Shown piece by piece: positions 45,811 through 53,954 of a stretch of 64,000 bases of DNA. Source of the DNA: Mesorhizobium escarrei (GTDB lineage Bacteria; Pseudomonadota; Alphaproteobacteria; Rhizobiales; Rhizobiaceae). A model generated the notes under the pieces. That model ran no database searches and had not been told where the DNA came from. It was given only the letters and a program-made list of their open reading frames with translations. Numbering within the stretch: position 1 is the first letter of the stretch; each line of letters opens with the position of its first letter. The position numbers and the translations under genes were made by a program. The stretch is taken from NCBI RefSeq assembly GCF_935825525.1, contig NZ_CAKXZT010000168.1, forward strand, positions 85,148 to 149,147. Direction: 5' to 3'.

Positions 45811-46568
45811 GCGGCTTCCTGCCCGACGAGCCGAGCGCCGAGGTAAGGGTATCGCCGAATTTCGGTCCACGACGCGACACGGCCGACATGATCGTGCTGC
45901 ACTACACGGGCATGGAGACCGGCGCCGGCGCCGAAGCATGGCTGTGCGATCCGGCCAGCGAGGTTTCGTCGCACTACCTCGTCCATGAGGACGGCCGCAT
46001 CGTCCAAATGGTCAGGGAAAGCAACCGTGCCTGGCATGCCGGCAAGAGTTCCTGGTTCGGACGCAGCGACATCAACTCCTGTTCAGTCGGCATCGAGATC
46101 GTCAATCCGGGGCATTCGCTGGGCTATCGGAATTTTCCGAAACGGCAGATCGATGCCGTGATCGGACTGTGCAAGGGGGTTGTTCAGCGCCATTCCATCC
46201 CAGCTCAACGGGTGCTCGCCCATTCCGACGTGGCGCCGGCACGCAAGATCGACCCGGGCGAGAGATTCCCCTGGAAGGCGCTGTTCGAGGCCGGTGTCGG
46301 CCATCTCGTCGAAGCGGCACCGCTCACGCGCGGCGCGGTGCTGAAGGCCGGCGACGCGTCTGTCGAGGTCGAGGCGTTGCAGTCGATGCTGGCGCTCTAC
46401 GGTTATGGCGTGGAGATATCAGGCGCTTTCGACCGGCAAACCGAAATCGTGGTCGAGGCTTTCCAGAGGCATTTCCGGCAACGCAAAGTGGATGGCGTGG
46501 CCGACGGATCGACAATTCGCACGCTGGAACGGCTGCTTGGCTCGGTGGGGGCAGTTCCGTCCAAGTAG
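45807..46568 (+). CDS. N-acetylmuramoyl-L-alanine amidase (AmpD-like) with peptidoglycan-binding domain
   Basis: This 253-residue zinc amidase has the Amidase_2 ligands: His in DMIVLHYTGM (residue about 35), His in RVLAHSDVAPARKIDPG (about 145) and the nearby Asp. A C-terminal PG-binding domain (EVEALQSMLALYGYG, GAFDRQTEIVVEAF) follows. No signal peptide is seen, which fits cytoplasmic recycling of anhydro-muropeptides as by AmpD, although the PG-binding domain would suit periplasmic wall. It is coupled by a four-base overlap to the TerB-J gene. Confidence 0.88.
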   Translation: MSGFLPDEPSAEVRVSPNFGPRRDTADMIVLHYTGMETGAGAEAWLCDPASEVSSHYLVHEDGRIVQMVRESNRAWHAGKSSWFGRSDINSCSVGIEIVNPGHSLGYRNFPKRQIDAVIGLCKGVVQRHSIPAQRVLAHSDVAPARKIDPGERFPWKALFEAGVGHLVEAAPLTRGAVLKAGDASVEVEALQSMLALYGYGVEISGAFDRQTEIVVEAFQRHFRQRKVDGVADGSTIRTLERLLGSVGAVPSK

Positions 46569-46751
46569 TCTTTTCCTGGCTGTAAGTTACAGCTTGTCAC
46601 TTAAAGTGACTTGCCTCGCCTTTTTTGCCGCCAATTCGGCCGTCAAAGGCGATCCGTGCAAGTTGTCGGACCTACAGCCTCCCAAATGTTCCGACGTTGA
46701 TTGGCGTAGCTGCGTGAAGTTCTTCGCGCGGTTCAAACAGAACAGGATCCC

Positions 46752-47540
46752 ATGCAGAAATTGACCGTTTTAACGGTAGCTGTTGCTGCCGGCGTAATGA
46801 CTTTTGCCATCGGTGCTGCCAATGGCGCGCCTTTGAGCCAGCGAGCCGACCAGGGTTTCATGACCACGTCCGATAAGACTGCCACGCCGAAAGTCGGGCA
46901 AGACGCCGGGGAAAAAAGGACAGCCTCCGCAAAGGTGAAAAAAGCTGCTGCGGTGAAGGCGAAAAAGCCAGCATCCGCAAAGGCGGAAAAGGTCTCTGCA
47001 AAGGCAGTCTCTGCAAAGAAGCCAGTCCTTGCAACGAAGGCAGTCTCCAAGCGGCATGTGAAGCGCAACAGGACCCGCATCGACCAGGCGACGACGGCGT
47101 CGATCGGCCGGAAAAGCCGGGCGGCGGCGCCGAAGCCGGCCGCCGCTGGCGATAGCGGCAAGTATTCGACGATCATCGAGCGTCATGCAGCCAGCAATGG
47201 TGTGCCGGTCTCGCTCGCCAAGGCCGTCATCATGATCGAGAGCAGGTTTCAGCCGAACCAGGTCGGCAGCGCCGGTGAGATCGGCCTGATGCAGATCAAG
47301 CCGTCGACGGCGCGCATGATGGGTTACAGCGGCTCGATCAAGGGTCTCCACGACCCCGAGACCAACATCAAATACGGCATGAAATACCTCGCCATGGCGC
47401 GCAATCTCGGCGGCGGCACGACCTGCGGCACGATCCTGAAGTACAATGCCGGCCATGGCGCCAAGCGGATGAACCCGATTTCCGCGGCCTATTGCGGCAA
47501 GGTCAAAGTGCAGTTGGCCGCGCTTGGAGCGCCGGCGTAA
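46752..47540 (+). CDS. Lytic transglycosylase, SLT domain
   Basis: This 262-residue protein has a signal peptide, a long Lys/Ala-rich linker (residues about 50-115, repeated KAxSAKK units) and a C-terminal SLT (GH23) domain: catalytic Glu in VIMIESRFQPNQVG (about 165), GEIGLMQIKPSTARMMG, and AYCGKV. It cuts peptidoglycan glycan strands. The basic linker may hold it to the wall or to anionic polymer. The ATG at 46752 has GGATC upstream. Confidence 0.87.
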   Translation: MQKLTVLTVAVAAGVMTFAIGAANGAPLSQRADQGFMTTSDKTATPKVGQDAGEKRTASAKVKKAAAVKAKKPASAKAEKVSAKAVSAKKPVLATKAVSKRHVKRNRTRIDQATTASIGRKSRAAAPKPAAAGDSGKYSTIIERHAASNGVPVSLAKAVIMIESRFQPNQVGSAGEIGLMQIKPSTARMMGYSGSIKGLHDPETNIKYGMKYLAMARNLGGGTTCGTILKYNAGHGAKRMNPISAAYCGKVKVQLAALGAPA

Positions 47541-47561
47541 TAAGCCGGGACCTGCTTTTTT
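47532..47561 (+). terminator. Possible terminator at the SLT gene end
   Basis: CCGGC and GCCGG pair around the stop codon (loop GTAATAA), followed by GACCTGC and TTTTTT. The stem is short, so this is a moderate candidate. It lies just before the rnpB promoter. Confidence 0.4.
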
Positions 47562-47563
47562 GT

Positions 47564-47592
47564 TTGCGTTTTCGAACGTGAATCCCTTTATA
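47564..47592 (+). promoter_or_regulatory. Promoter of rnpB
   Basis: TTGCGT (47564-47569) and TTTATA (47587-47592) are separated by exactly 17 bp, and the predicted transcription start near 47599 is the expected 5' end of the RNase P RNA. Confidence 0.7.
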
Positions 47593-47597
47593 CGCCT

Positions 47598-47998
47598 TGC
47601 CAGCTGGCCGGGCGGCCGCACCCGCGAAGCCGAAAGGCTGCGGGTGAGGAAAGTCCGGGCTCCATGGAGACACGGTGCCGGTTAATGGCCGGCGGGGGCG
47701 ACCCTAGGGAAAGTGCCACAGAAAGCAAACCGCCACGATCCGTCGTGGGTAAGGGTGAAAGGGTGGGGTAAGAGCCCACCGCGCGACTGGCAACAGGAGC
47801 GGCACGGTAAACCCCACCGGGAGCAAGACCGAATAGGGGCGGTGCGAGGGGAAACCCTCGAGGGCTGTTTCCGGCTCACCGTCCGGGTAGGTTGCGTGAG
47901 GCGCATGGCAACATGCGTCCAAGATGAATGGCCGCCACGTTCTCGCGCCGCAAGGGGCGAGGGCCATACAGAACCCGGCTTACAGGCCAGCTGGCAAT
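47598..47998 (+). ncRNA. rnpB: RNase P RNA, class A
   Basis: The conserved 5' core GAGGAAAGTCCGGGCTCC is at about 47647, and the 3' core ACAGAACCCGGCTTAC at about 47968; AGGGTGAAAGGGTGGGGTAA lies between them. The P1 helix is formed by GCCAGCTGGC at both ends (47599 and 47985). The length of about 400 nt is normal. It is the catalytic part of the tRNA 5' maturation enzyme. Antisense open frames over it are not genes. Confidence 0.96.
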
Positions 47999-48136
47999 TT
48001 TCGTCCAGATTTCTACAAGGAAATTCCCTGATATCAGCAGGTTGCGTCTTCGGGCGCGCCTGCTGGTTCAGACGCTTTGTTAGCTGAATCAGCTTGTGCA
48101 TGGAACAAGCGTTGCTTGAAACAGGTGCGATTTGAT

Positions 48137-48152
48137 CGTACCTTCCAGTACG
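48137..48152. promoter_or_regulatory. Palindrome upstream of parD-like gene
   Basis: CGTAC-CTTCCA-GTACG is a 5-bp-arm inverted repeat 20 bp before the antitoxin start. ParD-type antitoxins autorepress through such sites. The assignment is by position only. Confidence 0.4.
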
Positions 48153-48172
48153 GGCGATATAGGAAGCGCACC

Positions 48173-48448
48173 ATGGGTCAGGTCGACAAACGCAGCATCA
48201 CGCTTTCGCCGGAACTGGCGGCGGCGGTCGACGATGTGGTCGCCGCCGGCGAATATGCTTCGGCGAGCGAGGTGATCCGCGACGCACTCAGGCAATGGAA
48301 GGACCGCCGCGACCTACACGGCTACACGGTCGAGGAGTTGCGCAAGCTGGTGCAGGAGGGGATCGACAGCGGACCGGGACGATTTGCGTCGATCGATGAA
48401 ATCAAGGCCGAGGCGCGTAGACGATTGAAATCCGATAACGCGGCATGA
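48173..48448 (+). CDS. ParD family antitoxin
   Basis: This protein of about 91 residues is a ribbon-helix-helix antitoxin: KRSITLSPELAAAVDDVVAA, then GEYASASEVIRDALRQWKDR (the ParD helix pair), and a C-terminal tail with SIDEIKAEARRRL. The ATG at 48173 has AGGAAG upstream; the open frame extends further 5' but without similarity. Its stop overlaps the toxin start by four bases. Confidence 0.88.
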   Translation: MGQVDKRSITLSPELAAAVDDVVAAGEYASASEVIRDALRQWKDRRDLHGYTVEELRKLVQEGIDSGPGRFASIDEIKAEARRRLKSDNAA

Positions 48449-48747
48449 ATTTGCTGCCCATTGTCCGAACTGCAAATGCAGAAGAGGATTTGATCGCGAT
48501 CTGGCTTCATATCGCGCGAGGCGACGAGGCTGCAGCGGACCGGCTGCTCGACCGGATCGAAGCGCGCTGGCAGCAACTGACGACTTATCCTTTCTCGGGC
48601 GCACTGCGCGAAGACATTGCGCCCGGCATCCGCCATCTGGTCGTCGGCGAATACCTCACCTTGTACCGTGTCGGCGAGGATGCAGTCGAGATCCTGCGCG
48701 TGCTGCATGGCCGGCGCAATATCGAAGCCGACGATCTGGCTTGGTGA
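48445..48747 (+). CDS. ParE family toxin
   Basis: This 100-residue RelE/ParE-fold protein reads IVRTANAEEDLIAIWLHIA at the start, DRIEARWQQLTTYPFSG in the middle and YLTLYRVGEDAVEILRVLHG at the end, the typical ParE pattern. ParE toxins inhibit DNA gyrase. It is translationally coupled to the antitoxin and convergent with the PLP enzyme gene. Confidence 0.87.
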   Translation: MNLLPIVRTANAEEDLIAIWLHIARGDEAAADRLLDRIEARWQQLTTYPFSGALREDIAPGIRHLVVGEYLTLYRVGEDAVEILRVLHGRRNIEADDLAW

Positions 48748-48756
48748 TCGGTTCGT

Positions 48757-49872
48757 TCAACCGCCGGCGCCGTCCAGCGACGCCTCGATCGCCTGCCAAA
48801 GCGCTTCCACCGGCTCGCAGCCGACCGACAGGCGAACAAAGCCGGGCGGCACCGCATCACCCCAACGGGCGCGCCGCTCGGCCGAAGAGTGGACGCCGCC
48901 GAAGGAGGTCGCCGGCTGGATCAGGGCGCAGGCGCCGATGAACGCTTCGGCCCTGGCTTCACTCCCCAGGTCGAGGCCGATAAGGAAGCCGAAACGTTCC
49001 ATCTGGGTGGTCGCCAGATTGTGCGAAGGGTCATCCTCCAGTCCAGGAAAGCGGACGGATTTCACGACCCGATGATTTGTCAGACGTCGGGCGATCAGTT
49101 CGGCCGATTTGCACATGCGCTCGAAGCGGACTTCCAGCGTCTCGAGGCCCCGATGGACCAGCCAGGCTTCGAATGGTCCGGGGATGGAGCCCGACAGTTT
49201 GCGCCACTCGCGGATGGCGGTGATGATCCCGGCGTCGCGGCTGGCGACATGGCCGAACAGCGCGTCGGAATGGCCATTGGGCGCCTTTGTGTCGGCGGCA
49301 ACGACGATATCGGCGCCGAGGTCGAGCGGGCGCTGACCGTAAGGCGTCATCGTGGTGTTATCGGCGACGACAAGCGCGCCGGCCTCGTGCGCAAGGCGCG
49401 CCACGCCAGCCATGTCGCAAATGTCCAGCCCGGGATTGGATGGGGTCTCGACGAACACCAGCCGGTAGCCGGAAAAACCGCCGTCCACAAAGGACTTGGT
49501 CGGTCGTGTGTCGAACGGGACGTCGAAAGGTTTGAGGAAGCGCTCGGCAAGCATGCGCGGCGTGTAGTAACCATCGGATGGCAACAGGATGCGATCGCCT
49601 GCCTTGAGCAGCGCGAAGAAGACCGCCGCGATCGCGGCCATGCCCGACGGGAACGCTACGGACGGCGCGTCCTCGAGGTGGCCGAGCATGTCTTCCACCG
49701 CCTCCCATGTCGGATTGTCGTAGCGCCCGTACTGGCTGACGCCGGCCGGGTTGCCGGGCAGATGGAAAGTGGTCGTCATTGTCAGCGGCAGCGAAACCGG
49801 ATCGCCCTTGGCGAGCTTGACGCCACGCAAATGGGCGAGGGTGGCGGCGCGCGACTTCGCTGTTTCGGACAT
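48757..49872 (-). CDS. Cys/Met metabolism PLP enzyme (cystathionine gamma-lyase/synthase family)
   Basis: This 371-residue fold-type I PLP enzyme has the family pieces YGRYDNPTWEAVEDML, FPSGMAAIAAVFF for cofactor binding, VFVETPSNPGLDICDM and the Schiff-base Lys in VAADTKAPNGHSD (residue about 195). The usual Lys context in the family is SxTKYxxGH, so APN in place of Yxx is a small deviation. It could be a cystathionine gamma-lyase, gamma-synthase or methionine gamma-lyase. Confidence 0.87.
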   Translation of the reverse strand: MSETAKSRAATLAHLRGVKLAKGDPVSLPLTMTTTFHLPGNPAGVSQYGRYDNPTWEAVEDMLGHLEDAPSVAFPSGMAAIAAVFFALLKAGDRILLPSDGYYTPRMLAERFLKPFDVPFDTRPTKSFVDGGFSGYRLVFVETPSNPGLDICDMAGVARLAHEAGALVVADNTTMTPYGQRPLDLGADIVVAADTKAPNGHSDALFGHVASRDAGIITAIREWRKLSGSIPGPFEAWLVHRGLETLEVRFERMCKSAELIARRLTNHRVVKSVRFPGLEDDPSHNLATTQMERFGFLIGLDLGSEARAEAFIGACALIQPATSFGGVHSSAERRARWGDAVPPGFVRLSVGCEPVEALWQAIEASLDGAGG

Positions 49873-50274
49873 CGTTGTTCGAACCCTGACTTTGAGGAGA
49901 AGGATGCGCAGACGCTATGCCGGGTGACACCGGCAGGCAAGCGCCGAACCGCGCCGGAAAACCGCTCTAAACGCTTCGTTAGGCTTAATGGAGCATAAAC
50001 ACGGGAGTGCCGTCAAAGCTGCCCTCATCGGTTGTGGCGCGCGTTTGTGAAGCCTATTCCCGTTGACGCCCATAGTGCCCCATGATATCCCATTTGGACA
50101 TTCAAGCCTTCGTTCCGCGTCAGGGTGAAGCGTACGCCAATCGGGCAGCCGCGGCGGCTGCGCGTTTGCTTGTTTTCGCCTGGAACGAAGTGGGTTTTGG
50201 GCAGGGACTGCGCCGGGGCGGCGCGGGCGGGAAGATGCAGAGGGGTGCGGCGGCGCAAGCGGCCGTAACGCGTA
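49873..50274. other. Leader region of the division and cell wall cluster
   Basis: These 402 bp contain no supportable gene. The part near 50150-50270 should hold the mraZ promoter. GTGGGTTTTGGG near 50191 recalls TGGG-type MraZ boxes, but the spacing differs from the usual 10-bp period, so I do not call them. Confidence 0.4.
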
Positions 50275-50733
50275 ATGGACCGGTTTCTGTCGAGCGCGGT
50301 GAACAGGATCGATGCGAAGGGGCGGGTGTCCGTTCCAGCGCATTTCCGTGCGGTTGTGCAGAAGCGCGGTTATTCGGAACTCTATGCGCTGCGCTGCCTG
50401 GACCGTCCGGCGATGGATGTCGGCGGGCTCGACCTGCTCGACCGCTACGAGCAGCGCATCGCGCAGGAAGACCCCTTCCTGCAGACCTCGGACGACATGT
50501 CGTTCTTCTGCCATGGCGATGGAACCTTTCTCAAGCTCGATCAGGACGGCCGCATCTCGATGACCGATTTCATCCGCGAGCACACCGGCATTTCCGCGGA
50601 AGTGGCTTTTGTCGGCCGCGGCAATTTCTTTCAGATCTGGGAGCCTGGACGGCTCACCTCCTATGGGGCGGAAGCACGCGCCCGGCTTTTGCAGCTTCGG
50701 CAGGGGACGAAGCCTGGGGAGCGGCCGGAATGA
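50275..50733 (+). CDS. mraZ: Transcriptional regulator MraZ
   Basis: This 152-residue protein has two MraZ/AbrB-type swapped-hairpin domains: MDRFLSSAVNRIDAKGRVSV (residues 1-20) and DGRISMTDFIREHTGISAEV (about 90-110). MraZ binds DNA upstream of its own operon and controls the dcw genes. The stop overlaps the rsmH start (ATGA). It is the first gene of the cluster and lies about 400 bp after the previous gene's start. Confidence 0.93.
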   Translation: MDRFLSSAVNRIDAKGRVSVPAHFRAVVQKRGYSELYALRCLDRPAMDVGGLDLLDRYEQRIAQEDPFLQTSDDMSFFCHGDGTFLKLDQDGRISMTDFIREHTGISAEVAFVGRGNFFQIWEPGRLTSYGAEARARLLQLRQGTKPGERPE

Positions 50734-51761
50734 TGGCGGGCTACGGCGATGACCCTCACGCCATTGGCGGACCGGCCCGTCACATTCCGGTCCTCCTTGC
50801 CGAAGTGCTGGAGGCGCTTTCGCCCAAAACGGGCGAGGTGGTCGTCGACGGCACATTCGGCGCCGGCGGCTACACCAAAGCCATTCTGGCGAGCGGCGCC
50901 TCGGTTGTCGCGCTCGACCGCGATCCGGATGCGATTGCTGCCGGTCTGGTTCTCGAGCAACAATCGGGCGGCAGGCTCCGGCTCGTCCAGGCGCCGTTCT
51001 CGACATTGGACGAGCATGTCGAAAGCGCTGACGGCGTCGTGCTCGACATCGGCATCTCCTCCATGCAGATCGATCAGGCGGAGCGCGGTTTTTCGTTCCG
51101 TGCCGACGGACCGCTGGATATGCGCATGGCGCAAGCTGGCTTGAGCGCCGCCGATGTCGTCAACTCTTTCAAGGTGGGCGATCTTGCCCGCATCTTCGGG
51201 TTTCTTGGCGAAGAGCGCCATGCCGGCCGCATCGCCCGCATGATTGAAAGCCGTCGCGAAAAACATCCGTTCGAGCGCACGCTCGACCTTGCAGACGCCA
51301 TCGAGACGCATATCGGCCGCGCGCCGAAGGACAAGATCCATCCGGCGACCCGCGTCTTTCAGGCGCTGCGCATTTTCGTCAATGACGAACTCGGCGAACT
51401 GGCCAAGGCGCTGTTTGCGGCTGAACGCGTGCTGAAACCGGGCGGACGGATGGCCGTGGTGACGTTCCATTCCCTGGAAGACCGCATCGTCAAGCGCTTC
51501 ATTGCCGATCGCGCCGATGCGGCGACCGGATCGCGGCACCTGCCCGAGGCGCAGGCGCGCAGCGCCACATTCAAAAAGATCGGTAGCGGCGTGACGCCCG
51601 GTGAGGCCGAGATATCGGCCAATCCGCGGGCGCGCTCGGCAAGGCTGCGTGCTGCGATCCGCACCGGCGCACCGGCGCGCGCCGGCGATTTTTCGATTTT
51701 CGGGCTTCCAAAACTTCCTGACCCAAAACTTCCCGGCGGCGAACGGCCGGGAGAGAGGTGA
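50730..51761 (+). CDS. rsmH: 16S rRNA (cytosine1402-N4)-methyltransferase
   Basis: This 343-residue protein has the RsmH signature: HIPVLLAEVLEAL, the SAM loop VVDGTFGAGGYTKAIL (residues about 38-53), and VLDIGISSMQIDQAERGFSF. It methylates N4 of C1402 in the ribosomal P site. It starts at the ATG overlapping the mraZ stop, or at the ATG directly after it. The open frame continues far upstream through mraZ, but that part is out of frame with MraZ and not protein-like. Confidence 0.94.
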   Translation: MMAGYGDDPHAIGGPARHIPVLLAEVLEALSPKTGEVVVDGTFGAGGYTKAILASGASVVALDRDPDAIAAGLVLEQQSGGRLRLVQAPFSTLDEHVESADGVVLDIGISSMQIDQAERGFSFRADGPLDMRMAQAGLSAADVVNSFKVGDLARIFGFLGEERHAGRIARMIESRREKHPFERTLDLADAIETHIGRAPKDKIHPATRVFQALRIFVNDELGELAKALFAAERVLKPGGRMAVVTFHSLEDRIVKRFIADRADAATGSRHLPEAQARSATFKKIGSGVTPGEAEISANPRARSARLRAAIRTGAPARAGDFSIFGLPKLPDPKLPGGERPGER

Positions 51762-51765
51762 GCAC

Positions 51766-52158
51766 GTGTTCCGTACCAGCGACATAGTCCTTATCGCCGT
51801 CATGGTTTCGGCCGCGGCCTTGACCTTCAAGACCAAGCGCGAGGCCGAGGAACAATTGGCGGCGGTGCACAAAATCCAGGCGCAGATCCGCTACGAGGAG
51901 GATACAATCGATCTCCTCAAGGCGGACTGGAGCCTGCTTACCCAGCCGTCGCGCCTGCAAAAGCTGGCCGAGATCTATAAATCGCAGCTCGAACTCGAGC
52001 CGGTCAGCGCCCGCCAGATCATCGGGCTGGACGATCTGCCGGCAAAACCCCTTACCATCGAGGACCTTTCTTCGCAGCGGCTGGGCGGCATGGCCGACAG
52101 TTCCGGCAAGGAACCGATGGGCAAGGACCCCGTGGTCACCGGAGGCATCGTCCAATGA
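51766..52158 (+). CDS. ftsL: Cell division protein FtsL
   Basis: This protein of about 130 residues starts at a GTG (MFRTSDIVLIAVMVSAAALTF): one transmembrane helix near residues 5-24, then a coiled-coil-like stretch (REAEEQLAAVHKIQAQIRYE) and a C-terminal tail, as in alphaproteobacterial FtsL. It belongs to the FtsQLB complex at the septum. AGAGAGG lies nearby upstream. Its stop overlaps the ftsI start by four bases. Sequence similarity in FtsL is low, so position is an important part of the call. Confidence 0.85.
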   Translation: MFRTSDIVLIAVMVSAAALTFKTKREAEEQLAAVHKIQAQIRYEEDTIDLLKADWSLLTQPSRLQKLAEIYKSQLELEPVSARQIIGLDDLPAKPLTIEDLSSQRLGGMADSSGKEPMGKDPVVTGGIVQ

Positions 52159-53900
52159 TCGCCAGACTTCCAGTGATGGCCCGGGTTCCAGTGATCGCCA
52201 GTCTGCTGACGCGCCGCGCCAAGTCCGGCGACGACGGATCGATTGTCGTCGAAGGCGCCCGCAAGGCGAACGGCGGCAAGGGCAGGACCCGCGTAGTGAT
52301 GACGATGGCGGTGTTTTTCGGCATCTATCTGACCATCACCGGGCGGCTGGTCTATCTCGGTTTCCAGAACCCCGACCTGTCCGGCGGTCCGCAGAGCCGG
52401 GTGACAGCGTCGCGGCCCGACATCGTCGACCGCAACGGCGAAGTTCTGGCGACCGACATCAAGACGGCGTCGCTATTTGCCGAACCGCGCCGCATTGTCG
52501 ACGCCGACGAGGCGATCGAAAAACTGGCGACGGTGCTTCCCGAAATCGACTACGAGCAGACCTATCATAAGCTGAAGAGCGGCGCCGGCTTCGTCTGGCT
52601 GCAGCGGCAACTGACGCCCAAGCAACAATCTGACATCCTGCAGCTCGGCATTCCCGGCATCGGCTTCCGCACCGAAAAGCGCCGCTTCTACCCGGCCGGC
52701 GAAACCTCGTCCTACATTGTCGGCCTCACCAACATCGACAATCAGGGCATCTCCGGGATGGAGAAATACATCGACGAACAGGGGCTGAGCGATCTTCAGG
52801 CGTCCGGCTTGGCGGTGGCCAAGGATCTGAAGCCGGTGCAGCTCTCGATCGACCTGCGCGTCCAGCATATCGTGCGTGACGAGGTCGCCACCGGCATGGA
52901 AAAATACCGCGCAATCGCGGCGGGCGCCGTCGTTCTCAATGTCAAGACCGGCGAAGTGCTGGCGATGGCCTCGGTTCCGGATTTCGATCCGAACAACCCC
53001 TATAATGCGCACGACAAGGACCGCTTGAACCGCATGTCGGCCGGGCTCTACGAGATGGGCTCGACTTTGAAGAGCTTTACCACCGCCATGGCGCTCGATT
53101 CCGGCAAAGTGACGCTGGAAAGCCGTTTTGACGCTACGCGCCCGATCAGGATCGGCCGCCAGACCATCCATGATTTTCATGGCAAGGCCCGGGTGCTGTC
53201 GGTGCCCGAAGTGTTCATCTATTCGTCCAACATCGGTTCGGCCAAGGAAGCCGAAGCGGTTGGCATCGAGGGGCACCGCGAATTCCTGCATCGCCTGGGC
53301 ATCCTCGAGAGAATGCAGACGGAACTGCCTGAGGTCGCCCGCCCGACCGAGCCCAAAGTCTGGAAACAGGTCCATTCGATCACCATCGCCTTTGGTCACG
53401 GTGTGTCGACGACGCCGCTGCAGACGGCGGTCGGCTGTGCCGCGCTGGTGAACGGCGGCTACCTGATCCAGCCGACATTCCTGAGACGCGCGCAGGAACA
53501 GGCGATGTCGGTGGCCAAGAGAGTTGTCAGCGACAAGACCTCCGAGAGCATGCGCTATCTCTACGCACTCAATGCCGAGAAAGGCTCAGGCAGGAACGCC
53601 AGGGTTCCAGGTTATCGCGTCGGCGGCAAGACGGGAACGGCCGAGAAGGTCGTCAACGGCCGCTACTCAAAGGACAAGAACTTCAATGCCTTCGTCGCGG
53701 CTTTCCCGATGGACGATCCGCAATACATCGTGCTTACGATCGCCGACGAACCGAAGCCGGAAAAACCCGGCATGGGTGCGACGGCCGCCTCGAATGCTGG
53801 CGTCATGGCTGCAAACATTATCCGACGTTCGGCTTCCATGCTTGGCGTGAAGCCAGATTTCAGCCATGAAAATGGCGCAACGCTGGTTTCCTATCAGTGA
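52155..53900 (+). CDS. ftsI: Peptidoglycan D,D-transpeptidase FtsI (PBP3)
   Basis: This 581-residue class B PBP has a transmembrane anchor (residues about 48-68), the N-terminal pedestal with RPDIVDRNGEVLATD, and the transpeptidase domain: catalytic Ser in EMGSTLKSF (SxxK, about 302), YSSNIGS (SxN, about 357) and GGKTGTAEK (KTG, about 495). It crosslinks septal peptidoglycan with FtsW. It is coupled to ftsL. Confidence 0.94.
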   Translation: MIARLPVMARVPVIASLLTRRAKSGDDGSIVVEGARKANGGKGRTRVVMTMAVFFGIYLTITGRLVYLGFQNPDLSGGPQSRVTASRPDIVDRNGEVLATDIKTASLFAEPRRIVDADEAIEKLATVLPEIDYEQTYHKLKSGAGFVWLQRQLTPKQQSDILQLGIPGIGFRTEKRRFYPAGETSSYIVGLTNIDNQGISGMEKYIDEQGLSDLQASGLAVAKDLKPVQLSIDLRVQHIVRDEVATGMEKYRAIAAGAVVLNVKTGEVLAMASVPDFDPNNPYNAHDKDRLNRMSAGLYEMGSTLKSFTTAMALDSGKVTLESRFDATRPIRIGRQTIHDFHGKARVLSVPEVFIYSSNIGSAKEAEAVGIEGHREFLHRLGILERMQTELPEVARPTEPKVWKQVHSITIAFGHGVSTTPLQTAVGCAALVNGGYLIQPTFLRRAQEQAMSVAKRVVSDKTSESMRYLYALNAEKGSGRNARVPGYRVGGKTGTAEKVVNGRYSKDKNFNAFVAAFPMDDPQYIVLTIADEPKPEKPGMGATAASNAGVMAANIIRRSASMLGVKPDFSHENGATLVSYQ

Positions 53901-53954
53901 TTCTTAGGGCGCGCCGGCAACTGCGCGCTATTTTGTTGCTATGAACGGGGTTCG

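Noticed and set aside
47682..48101. Minus-strand protein-like frame over the RNase P RNA (contains LACKPGSVWPSPLAARERG)
   Set aside because: This is the antisense of rnpB, a well-known false gene that is often mis-annotated because the RNA is conserved.
50186..50270. MraZ boxes upstream of mraZ
   Set aside because: G-rich TGGG/GGG runs are present, but the regular 10-bp period of TGGG direct repeats is missing, and in GC-rich DNA such runs occur by chance.
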